A DNA stretch of 64,000 bases. Origin: Leptospira perdikensis (GTDB taxonomy: Bacteria > Spirochaetota > Leptospiria > Leptospirales > Leptospiraceae). The stretch's first letter is position 1, and each line of letters opens with the position of its first letter. Position numbers and translations under genes: made by a program. Positions 49,396-57,087 of the stretch are shown one piece after another. The stretch lies in NCBI RefSeq assembly GCF_004769575.1, contig NZ_RQGA01000014.1, positions 768,752 to 832,751 of the forward strand, given 5' to 3'. The notes under the pieces were generated by a model, which was not told the origin of the DNA, made no database searches, and worked only from the letters and a program-made list of their open reading frames with translations.

Positions 49396-51773
49396 AGTAT
49401 CAATGCGTAAAACTAACTCTCTTTTTCCATATACTCTTCTTTTTAAGTTTAGAGATTCAATCCCAAACCAATCCGGAGGAAAATGAACCAAAACCACAAA
49501 AAAACGAAGGGATTCATGTCATTGGAAGTAAAAAGGAAGATCTAAAAAAAATTCCAGGATCGGCATACATCATCGATAAAAAATATCTAGAAGAGGCATC
49601 CCCCACAGATCCAATGGAAGCTCTAAGGAGATCTCCTGGTGCAAGTGTCCGTTTCCAAGATGCGGCAGGACTCACACCAAACATTGGTTTTAGGGGGGTG
49701 AGTAACGAAGAATCAAGGAAAACTCTTATTTTAGAAGACGGAATTCTAACATCTCTATCTCCCTACGGCCAACCTGAAAGTTACTACTCCCCTTCCATTG
49801 AAAGAATGGAAAGGATTGAAATCGTAAAAGGGTCCGGTTCTATTTTATTTGGACCAAATACGATTGGAGGGATTGTTAACTTTGTCACCAAACGTCCACC
49901 AGTTGAATCTACATTTTATACAAAGAATGTGGGGGGTGAAAACGGATACCTATCTACTTACAATTCCTATGGAAAAAGTTTTGGTTCGAGTGCGTTCGAA
50001 GTGTCTTTACTCAGAAAACAGGGTAATGGATTTCGCAACTACCAAAAATTTGACGTCACAGAAGGGAATGTCAAATGGATCCAAGACTGGAATGAAAACC
50101 ACAGCACTACGATTAAATTGGGTTACCATGTACAAAATGCCCAGTCCACCTATTTAGGGCTTTCACAAGGATTGTTTCGGTTGGATCCAAAAATCAATCC
50201 GGCCGAATACGATGAAAAACAATTAAACCGATCCCAATCGGTCATTTCTCATAATTGGAAACTATCCGATGATCATACCCTCATCATTAGAGGGTATTTT
50301 TCGCAAGCGGAACGGAACTGGGCAAGACAAGATTTTTTATCCGGCAAATCTTCGTCAGGTGGTTATCTGAACGCTCCACAAGATACACTCCGCACATACT
50401 CACCAGGGATCATTGGAAATCGACCTGGAGATACAATTTATATGCGTGAATCTTACATCAGTCGAGACCAATCCTTTATGGTTGGTGGTGTAGAAACAAA
50501 ACTTGAATCTAAGTTTTCTACATTGGGGCTCAAACATGAAACTGACCTTGGGGTTCGAATCCACGGCGAAAATAATCTCACCCAAACCAACGTAAAAAAA
50601 ACAGATGATCCTTTGGGTTATCTTTCCAAAACAATTATCCAAGAAGAATCTCTTCTCACAAACATCGCACAACCGGCTCTGCCCAATTTTAACCTTAACA
50701 GACAAGAAAGAAAAATTGAGTCCTTTGCTGCTTACTTCCAGGATCGAATCCAACTTTCAGAAAACTGGAAACTCATACCCGGTGTTCGGTATGAAGAAGT
50801 GAGACAAAAAGCCATCACAACAAGAAGGCAAGCAACTACCGAAGACTATCGGTTAGGTGCCGTTCTACCAAATGATATTTCTGTAAATCGTCGTAGTTCC
50901 AGTGAATCAAGAACTCACATTGTCCTCCCTGGACTTGGAATTACCTACGATATCACCAAAAAATTCATTTGGTTTTCAGGAGCTCATAAAGGTTTTTCCC
51001 CTCCCACATTTGGAACCTCTTTCAGTCCTCAAGGAAATGACTACCGCCTAAAACCAGAAACATCAACTAATTACGAAACAGGAGTTCGAGGAGAAATCAC
51101 CTCCTACTTGTATACAGAACTTGTTGGATACAAAATGTACTTTCGGGATCAAATCATCAACGTAAACGAAGTTGGTGGAGAAAATGGAATTCGGCCAGCA
51201 AATACTGGTTATTCGACTCATACAGGAGGAGAATCTGTAATTGTTTGGGATCCTGCAAAAATGCAAAAATCAGAATGGAGAGTTCCCATCGAATTGATTT
51301 ACTCTCGGATCGAAGCCAAATCTAGAAGTTTCAATCCATTTCCAGTTTCACAAACCAGTGATGGTAAAGAAACAATAGAGGTTTTGCCGGCCTATACAGT
51401 AAACAACTACCAATACATTTCCTCAGATACAACAGGGAACTATTTACCTTATGTACCAAAAGAAACCATTACAACCGCAATCAGTGTTTCTTCCCCTCAA
51501 GGTTATTATGGGCGTTTGGAATACCAATACATTGGAAAACAGTATTCTGATTTACTCAATACAAAAGATGAATCCGAAGATGGCAACAAAGGAATCATTC
51601 CCAAAGTTGAACTTTGGAATACTAGTTTAGGTTACCGATCTCCCGAGAAATGGTCTGTGTTTATCAATGCAAAGAACATTCAAGATAAACAATATGTTTC
51701 AGGAAGGTTGCCAACAGGAATCCAACCAGGACCGTTTCGGCAAATCAATGTTGGATTCACTTTAGAACTATAA
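49392..51773 (+). CDS. TonB-dependent outer membrane receptor
   Basis: 793 aa with signal peptide (FFHILFFLSLEIQS). A TonB-box-like stretch GIHVIGSK comes after it, then the plug (GSAYIIDKKYLEEASPTDPMEALRRSPGASVRFQDAAG, FRGVSNEESRKTLILEDGI, GGIVNFVTKRPP). A 22-strand barrel follows and it ends LEL. The plug resembles FecA-type ferric citrate/siderophore receptors. Last gene of the Fur-headed operon, overlapping the HTTM gene by 4 bp. It would import the iron ligand. Confidence 0.92.
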   Translation: MKYQCVKLTLFFHILFFLSLEIQSQTNPEENEPKPQKNEGIHVIGSKKEDLKKIPGSAYIIDKKYLEEASPTDPMEALRRSPGASVRFQDAAGLTPNIGFRGVSNEESRKTLILEDGILTSLSPYGQPESYYSPSIERMERIEIVKGSGSILFGPNTIGGIVNFVTKRPPVESTFYTKNVGGENGYLSTYNSYGKSFGSSAFEVSLLRKQGNGFRNYQKFDVTEGNVKWIQDWNENHSTTIKLGYHVQNAQSTYLGLSQGLFRLDPKINPAEYDEKQLNRSQSVISHNWKLSDDHTLIIRGYFSQAERNWARQDFLSGKSSSGGYLNAPQDTLRTYSPGIIGNRPGDTIYMRESYISRDQSFMVGGVETKLESKFSTLGLKHETDLGVRIHGENNLTQTNVKKTDDPLGYLSKTIIQEESLLTNIAQPALPNFNLNRQERKIESFAAYFQDRIQLSENWKLIPGVRYEEVRQKAITTRRQATTEDYRLGAVLPNDISVNRRSSSESRTHIVLPGLGITYDITKKFIWFSGAHKGFSPPTFGTSFSPQGNDYRLKPETSTNYETGVRGEITSYLYTELVGYKMYFRDQIINVNEVGGENGIRPANTGYSTHTGGESVIVWDPAKMQKSEWRVPIELIYSRIEAKSRSFNPFPVSQTSDGKETIEVLPAYTVNNYQYISSDTTGNYLPYVPKETITTAISVSSPQGYYGRLEYQYIGKQYSDLLNTKDESEDGNKGIIPKVELWNTSLGYRSPEKWSVFINAKNIQDKQYVSGRLPTGIQPGPFRQINVGFTLEL

Positions 51774-51785
51774 TCGTTTTGAATG

Positions 51786-51821
51786 ATAGAAAATGCTTCT
51801 TGTAATGAAGTGTTTTTCTAT
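51786..51821. terminator. bidirectional terminator after the iron operon
   Basis: ATAGAAAA / TTTTCTAT and CTTC / GAAG arms form a long, slightly mismatched stem between the convergent receptor and 303-aa genes. The A4 and T5 runs suit both directions. Confidence 0.55.
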
Positions 51822-51834
51822 AAAACAAGAGTCG

Positions 51835-52746
51835 CTAAAAATACTTTCCAACCCGATCATAATTACCGAGTGCCGAAATAATGGTTGTCTCTTCCCAAAC
51901 ATCAAGAACGGCACCATTGTCCCGCATATAAACCAATACATCCCCTCGGTCCAAAGTGGGGATTTTTGTTAACTCTCGTAGTACAAGCGATAAACGATCA
52001 GGATTTCTTTTATTGGGAGAAAGTTCTGCTTCTGACTTAAAATTAAACCTTTCCCCCAAATCTTGACAAAAGGTTTCCCAAACACGAATTGACTCCAAGA
52101 TGGATTCCAAACGGATACGATTTTCCATTTCCTTTGCGGTTTGTTCTCCGGACTTTTTGATTCCAGAAACCATCATCATTCGTAAATAATAATAGAGAGT
52201 ATGGCTATTTAACAAAATTTTACGAATTTCATTTTCACGAAGATTAGAGAAGATACCAAGTAAAGTCTGCATTGTCAGATTCTTTTCTTCTAAAAGATCA
52301 AAATAGGCTTCCCAGGTTTGAGGATCTAAATTAGACAAAAGGTGTATTTTTAAAGTGGGGTCCCTATCCATCTCTTCTGCTAAAGATAAAATTCGTAAAC
52401 TTTGAGCAGAATTGAATAAAGTCCGGACTTGTAAAAAATAGGAATTGGAATCAAAGTTACCGGATAAAAATTGTTTCCCATACCCAAAATAAATAAACTT
52501 CATCAGAAGTTCTGGTGTTAGGCTGTCGTCGTTCAAAAAACGTTTGGAACCTTCCTCGGAACGAAGAAGCCATAAATATTCAAAAACTAAATCACAAAAT
52601 TCATCTTCAACTAACATATGGTCAGCCAAAGATTTTAAATCCGCGCCTTGTTCGATGGATTGGAAAAAATCTAATAGTTCACCGGGAGATGCATTTTTCC
52701 AAAACTCTGATGCCTTCCATCGCATCCCCAAGTTGTATTCTGCCAA
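51835..52746 (-). CDS. hypothetical helical protein
   Basis: 303 aa, no signal or membrane segment, mostly helix-forming sequence. No motif recognised (PGELLDFFQSIEQGADLKSL, NLDPQTWEAYFDLLEEKNLTM). Follows the propeller lipoprotein after 46 bp on the same strand and may share its transcript. A second ATG at residue 8 is a possible start. Function unknown. Confidence 0.6.
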   Translation of the reverse strand: MAEYNLGMRWKASEFWKNASPGELLDFFQSIEQGADLKSLADHMLVEDEFCDLVFEYLWLLRSEEGSKRFLNDDSLTPELLMKFIYFGYGKQFLSGNFDSNSYFLQVRTLFNSAQSLRILSLAEEMDRDPTLKIHLLSNLDPQTWEAYFDLLEEKNLTMQTLLGIFSNLRENEIRKILLNSHTLYYYLRMMMVSGIKKSGEQTAKEMENRIRLESILESIRVWETFCQDLGERFNFKSEAELSPNKRNPDRLSLVLRELTKIPTLDRGDVLVYMRDNGAVLDVWEETTIISALGNYDRVGKYF

Positions 52747-52792
52747 TTTGGTTATGTCAATTGAATTTTAGAAAGATTCAAAATCATGAATA

Positions 52793-54064
52793 TTAGTATA
52801 AATTCCAATAACTGCTTCGTAATAAAGAATCACAAATTTTACCATTGGCACCAGGATTTAAAACAAGCACTTTGTCATCTGAATGCGGAATAGCGTATAT
52901 TTTTCCGTTAGGTGCATAGACGGCATCTCCCCATTTATTAAAGGTAGCAACACCTGAACTATAAGTGGTAGAAGTGAGATTATCTGGGTCAATGGCTATG
53001 ATTTGGTCAATGTCTGCAGGAATGCCATAAATTTTACCGTCTGCGGCTAAAATTCCACCTCTCCACTTGGAAGTAAAAGAAATTGGTGATGGCCATAAAC
53101 TCATGGAATCATTATTTGGATCGATGATTAAAAAATCAGAATCGTCTGCGGCCATGGAAAATATTTTCCCGTTAGGTGTTACAACTCCATGTCTCCATTT
53201 ATTATTAACATTGAATGTTTTAGGTTGAGGGAGAAGATAACTTCGTTCCGAATATGGATCTAAAACAAAAATGTAATTGGACACAACAGGGAAAGCATAG
53301 ATTTTTCCGTTCGGTGCGAGAACCCCTCCTTCCCACATATTAGTCTCTGAAAGTGGCGAAGGTATGGTACGAACCGTATCTGTTCTGGGATCAATCACAA
53401 GTATTTTTGAAGAAGCCATTGGGATTCCATAAATTAAACCATTGGGGGCAAGAACTCCTCCCCGCCACTTATTTCCACCGGTTTCGGGAGAATCAATCGT
53501 ATAACTTTCGTTTGTTTTTGGATTGATGACTAAGATTTTGTCAGCATTTCTTGGGATGGCATATATTTTTCCATTCGGAGCAAGTACTCCCCCTTCCCAT
53601 TGTCCAGAGCCACTCATTCCAGTTGCGTAAGAGAAAGTTTCATTCGTATTTGGATCCAGGACTAAATACTCAGATTGGTTGAATGGTATGGAATAAATCT
53701 TTCCATTATCCGCAAGAACTCCACCGAGCCACTTCGCTGCACCAGTATATGGTGGGATAAAAGTGGTAGAACTAACACCAGTAGAACCAAGTGCCGCTTG
53801 TTTTTTCATTTCGGCGGATACATACTTCCAACGTCTCGGTTGGATCACTGCTAAAGGATCCATTTCGCAGATGGAACGATTGGGTGCAACAGAACCACAA
53901 TACTCTCTATCATCATCTACAAGTATCCGCGCCAAATAAAAATCCTGGAAAGATTCCGATCCAGGGTCACATCCGTTTTCTAAATTGGGCAGTTTACAAG
54001 AAAGAAAAATAAGGCAGGAGAACAGATAGAACCAAAACAGAATGGGTGTGGTAGAGGGTTTCAA
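52793..54064 (-). CDS. seven-repeat beta-propeller lipoprotein
   Basis: 423 aa from a TTG start. Signal with lipobox CLIFLSC. After ~residue 105 there are seven tandem repeats of ~43 residues built on W-x-G-G-V-L-A-P-N-G-K-I-Y-A-I-P ... K-I-L-V-I-D-P (ends ...KVLVLNPG). They should fold as a seven-bladed propeller. No catalytic residues are obvious. The 46-bp gap to the 303-aa gene suggests one transcript. No ribosome site is seen for the TTG, so start is moderate. Confidence 0.8.
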   Translation of the reverse strand: MKPSTTPILFWFYLFSCLIFLSCKLPNLENGCDPGSESFQDFYLARILVDDDREYCGSVAPNRSICEMDPLAVIQPRRWKYVSAEMKKQAALGSTGVSSTTFIPPYTGAAKWLGGVLADNGKIYSIPFNQSEYLVLDPNTNETFSYATGMSGSGQWEGGVLAPNGKIYAIPRNADKILVINPKTNESYTIDSPETGGNKWRGGVLAPNGLIYGIPMASSKILVIDPRTDTVRTIPSPLSETNMWEGGVLAPNGKIYAFPVVSNYIFVLDPYSERSYLLPQPKTFNVNNKWRHGVVTPNGKIFSMAADDSDFLIIDPNNDSMSLWPSPISFTSKWRGGILAADGKIYGIPADIDQIIAIDPDNLTSTTYSSGVATFNKWGDAVYAPNGKIYAIPHSDDKVLVLNPGANGKICDSLLRSSYWNLY

Positions 54065-54273
54065 TTAGGTAGAACTCACTCGGAATGAAACTAACGATCG
54101 ACACGTAAATTGTCAAACGAAAGAAATTTACTAATTGGTCCTTAGGAGGATAACGTAAGAGAGACGGTAGTTTTAGAATTTAAATTTTGATTTCCATTCC
54201 CTTCCTTAAAATTTTGGAAAATCAGGTTGCTTGATTCTCATAAGCAGGTCACCTTTGGAAAGGGACTCTCGGT

Positions 54274-55062
54274 ATGGAAGTTTTACCAATGAAAATTCAT
54301 AGTTTTTTTCCCTCCGCAACCTTACTGCCTTACGTTCAAAAATATTTGATTATAGAATCAGAAAATGAAATAGAAAACAATATCCTTCCAAATCCAAACC
54401 TTGTTTTATCCTTCCGATTGAGAGGGATTCTACGGTCCGAAGAAAACAATTCTGTCTTTGATTTACCTCGTGTGGGACTTGCTGGATTCAGAAAATCAGC
54501 AAGGAAAATCTTTTACTCCAAAAATTCTTCAGCACTACTCGTCATCCTTTCACAAATCGGAGCTTCCGCATTTTTCAACGGACCAATATCCGAGTTTTAT
54601 GGAAAAACCGTTAGTTTAGAAGATCTGGTTCCAAAGCCCGCAATTGATACTATCGAAGAACAACTGCTTGGTTGTAATTCCCATAGAGAAAGAATTGAGC
54701 TAATCGAAAATTTTTTACTACAAATCAGAAAAGACAGAACACTCGATCCCATGATCGCAGAGACATTATTTAAAATACAAAAATCCCAAGGAAAAATCAA
54801 AATTGGCGAGATCAAACAAGGCCTTCCGATAAGCCTTGATTCTTTAGAGAAAAAATTTAAAACCTCTATCGGAACCACACTCAAACATTTTTCAAACCTT
54901 TTAAGGATTCGGTCTGCTATATCCTCCCATTCCAAAGAAACGAACCTAACAGACCTAGCAAACAATGCAGGATATTTTGACCAGTCCCATTTCAATAAAG
55001 AATTCAAAATCTTCACAGGTTCATCACCCAAAGAATATTTCAAACATCCACAAAACTGGTAA
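54274..55062 (+). CDS. AraC-family transcriptional regulator
   Basis: 262 aa. C-terminal AraC DNA-binding domain with two helix-turn-helix motifs (IKIGEIKQGLPISLDSLEKKFKTSIG; LTDLANNAGYFDQSHFNKEFKIFTGSSPKEYFKHPQ). The N-terminal half resembles the DUF6597-type cupin-like sensor (SFFPSATLLPYVQKYLI). Start at 54274 has AAAGGGA 8 bases before; ATG at 54289 (GGAAG before) is as good. An inverted repeat TGCTT-N9-AAGCA at 54228-54246 lies just upstream and could be its operator. The ABM gene follows 101 bp later. Confidence 0.85.
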   Translation: MEVLPMKIHSFFPSATLLPYVQKYLIIESENEIENNILPNPNLVLSFRLRGILRSEENNSVFDLPRVGLAGFRKSARKIFYSKNSSALLVILSQIGASAFFNGPISEFYGKTVSLEDLVPKPAIDTIEEQLLGCNSHRERIELIENFLLQIRKDRTLDPMIAETLFKIQKSQGKIKIGEIKQGLPISLDSLEKKFKTSIGTTLKHFSNLLRIRSAISSHSKETNLTDLANNAGYFDQSHFNKEFKIFTGSSPKEYFKHPQNW

Positions 55063-55163
55063 CCCACCTTTCTTTTTCTGATTTTTTACAATTTTATCTC
55101 CTCACTTCACGGTATCCTATTCCATAACTGAGCGACCCAGGCCAAGAAACATATGAGGATACA

Positions 55164-55472
55164 ATGAACCAAATTCTAATTGATCGATTCCAACTCCCGA
55201 AAGAATCAAAAGAACCCTTTTTAGCAAGAGTCCAAATCAATCGTGATTTTATCAAAAACATAGAAGGATTTATGGGAGACCAAGTTTTTATCCGGGAAGA
55301 AAACAGTGGGATTCAATTTGTAACCATCGCCACTTGGAAAGACAAAGAAAGTCTCGAAAATGCAAAAACATTAGTAGTTGCGGAATACCAAAAACAAGGA
55401 TTTGTGATGCCGGAATTTTTAAAATCACACTCAATCCAAATCGAACGAGAAATTTACGAACCTTTCACATAA
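55164..55472 (+). CDS. antibiotic-biosynthesis-monooxygenase-fold protein
   Basis: 102 aa, alpha-beta barrel of the ABM family (IDRFQLPKESKEPFLARVQINRDFIKNIEGFMGDQVF; FVTIATWKDKESLENAKTLV). Relatives include heme- and quinone-modifying enzymes and unassigned small proteins. GAGG stands 5 bases before the ATG. Probably controlled by the AraC gene upstream (same strand). Confidence 0.75.
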   Translation: MNQILIDRFQLPKESKEPFLARVQINRDFIKNIEGFMGDQVFIREENSGIQFVTIATWKDKESLENAKTLVVAEYQKQGFVMPEFLKSHSIQIEREIYEPFT

Positions 55473-55496
55473 CCTTTTCAAGATTGTTTAGCCAAA

Positions 55497-55535
55497 TTAA
55501 CTACTGTTTGATTTTTTAAAACAAACAGTAGTTAA
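55497..55535. terminator. long perfect hairpin after the ABM gene
   Basis: A 14-bp perfect stem (TTAACTACTGTTTG and its complement) with an 11-base loop ATTTTTTAAAA. It lacks a T tract directly after, but stands 25 bp after the ABM stop. Terminator or other structured signal. Confidence 0.5.
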
Positions 55536-55603
55536 TGATACTATATAAAATTAATTTCTGGTGATCCAAATATCAGGGTTCGATTCCAATGAGGATCGAT
55601 AAA

Positions 55604-55627
55604 CAGATCATTCTTCCGAATGATCTG
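55604..55627. other. perfect inverted repeat
   Basis: CAGATCATTC-TTCC-GAATGATCTG, 10-bp arms with a 4-base loop, 94 bp before the stop of the convergent propeller gene. Related in sequence to the ATCATTCCGAAGGAATGAT palindrome at 56984. The rest of the stretch 55473-55720 shows only a 43-codon open frame (55590-55720, plus) without ribosome site. Confidence 0.4.
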
Positions 55628-55720
55628 CAAACGCTCAAAAGTAACAAAAATCAATGTAAGCCTACCATCTATCGTTTTTTGAATATGGAACGAGGACTTA
55701 CGAAACGGGAAGTATAAATT

Positions 55721-56740
55721 TCACTCGCAACTAGCAGTCATTATTTTAGAAGATCCAGTATTATTAGAAACTCCTACAAAACGATTGTTTCCGAAAGTAA
55801 TCGTTTTCCATGCGATTTGCTCTGGGGCAAGTTGCGCTTTCCAATTGATTCCGTCTTCTGATGTCATAATCCGATTGGTTCCATCTTGAGATACCGCGAC
55901 GAACAGTCCATTTCCATAAGTAACAGAAATCCAAGTGTTACCTTCAGTTGCAGACCGCGGTGTCCAAGTGATTCCATCCGGAGAGGTCATCACCCGATTG
56001 GTTCCGGTTCCAGCAACTGCCACAAATTGACCATTGCCATATACAACTGAGTACCAAGTATTCGTTTCAACATCAGTACGGGCCGTCCAAGTGATCCCAT
56101 CCGGAGACGTCATCACTTTTCCCGATGCCCCTAATGCTACAAAAATTCCGTTACCATACGTTACTTGCGACCAAGAATTTAGAGGCACATTACGAGATGT
56201 CCAAGTGATTCCTTCGGGAGAACTCATCACTCGATCCGTACCATTAGTGGAAACAGCCACAAACGTTCCATTACCAAAAGTTACACTTTGCCAAGTATTT
56301 AATGATGCTGCAGTTCGATCTGTCCAATTCGCACCATCCGGCGAGGACATAACCTTATTGGTTGCAGAGGGAGATGTAGTAACATAGAGACCATTTCCAT
56401 GAGTAATAGAAATAAAAGATCCAGTTTCCGAAGTAGTATGCCCTGTCCAAGTGATTCCATCAGAGGATACCATCGCTGCAGTAGTTCCGTTTGCCGCTAT
56501 TGCCACAAAACGATTGTCCCCGAATGTGACGGACATCCATCCATTGGTTTCCGGAGGGGTTCGTAAGGTCCAGTTAAGTGTTTTATTCTGACATCCTAAA
56601 CTCCCTGTATTGTTTGCCGAAGCCAAAGCTCCCAGCAAAAGTAAAGACGAAGAATCGTCTTTCTCCGACTTTGGAGTACAACCAATTGCGGAAATAATAA
56701 GCATACTTGATAAAAGAACAGTGCGAACGATTTTTCTCAT
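55721..56740 (-). CDS. seven-repeat beta-propeller lipoprotein
   Basis: 339 aa. Signal with lipobox IISAIGC, then a Ser/Leu-rich tether. Seven repeats of ~41 residues follow, built on W-x-S-V-T-Y-G-N-G-x-F-V-A-V ... S-P-D-G-I-T-W (e.g. TWISVTYGNGLFVAVSQDG). They should form a seven-bladed propeller. It is a surface or periplasmic lipoprotein of unknown ligand. Promoter TTGACA-17-AATAAT lies 31 bp upstream of the ATG. Confidence 0.82.
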   Translation of the reverse strand: MRKIVRTVLLSSMLIISAIGCTPKSEKDDSSSLLLLGALASANNTGSLGCQNKTLNWTLRTPPETNGWMSVTFGDNRFVAIAANGTTAAMVSSDGITWTGHTTSETGSFISITHGNGLYVTTSPSATNKVMSSPDGANWTDRTAASLNTWQSVTFGNGTFVAVSTNGTDRVMSSPEGITWTSRNVPLNSWSQVTYGNGIFVALGASGKVMTSPDGITWTARTDVETNTWYSVVYGNGQFVAVAGTGTNRVMTSPDGITWTPRSATEGNTWISVTYGNGLFVAVSQDGTNRIMTSEDGINWKAQLAPEQIAWKTITFGNNRFVGVSNNTGSSKIMTASCE

Positions 56741-56771
56741 TTTTGGGATACCAACATAATTTTTAAGCCTT

Positions 56772-56800
56772 ATTATTCGAATTTACTAATGGACTGTCAA
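56772..56800 (-). promoter_or_regulatory. sigma-70-type promoter
   Basis: Minus strand TTGACA (56795-56800), 17-bp spacer, AATAAT (56772-56777), 31 bp before the propeller ATG. Confidence 0.6.
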
Positions 56801-56985
56801 ATCGCAATTTATGCATTTAACATAATTAGGCAAAAAAGGACACAGCAACTTAGATTCAGCTCTTGCTGAGTTTTTTACCTATTTTGTCTAAAATTTTGCT
56901 ACAGATGGTTCCAAACGATTCCACCACGGCCTCTAACTATCATCAAACTCGCGAAAGAAAAATTTGCCTCTGGTATCAAATAGAA

Positions 56986-57036
56986 TCATTCCGAAGGAAT
57001 GATTCTATTCCACCAACGTTCCATTAGGTTGGGTTC
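56986..57036 (-). pseudogene. 3' remnant of a second MBL-fold hydrolase gene
   Basis: The 17 codons read EPNLMERWWNRIIPSE-stop, matching the C-terminus EPNLMERWWKKLIPSE of the intact gene at 61525. Similarity also extends into the flank downstream of the stop (56943-56985 against about 61480-61524). Upstream of 57037 the similarity ends abruptly, and a frame stop follows soon. The hairpin AATAGAATCATTCC-GAA-GGAATGATTCTATT covers the stop. It shows that the segment between the two copies was changed by duplication or insertion. Confidence 0.8.
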
Positions 57037-57043
57037 TAGGCTT

Positions 57044-57062
57044 CGGTCGCAAAGTGCGACCG
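57044..57062. terminator. GC-rich hairpin after the 1238-aa lipoprotein
   Basis: CGGTCGCA-AAG-TGCGACCG, perfect 8-bp stem, 25 bp after the lipoprotein stop, no clear T tract. Also stands at the edge of the duplicated MBL remnant. Confidence 0.45.
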
Positions 57063-57087
57063 CTTCTCACCCTTCAAAAGAAAACAA

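Noticed and set aside
55575..55600. GGTTCGATTCC, looks like a tRNA T-arm
   Set aside because: No acceptor or anticodon arms can be drawn around it.
55590..55720. 43-codon plus-strand open frame
   Set aside because: No ribosome site, no recognisable protein, overlaps a perfect inverted repeat; could be chance.
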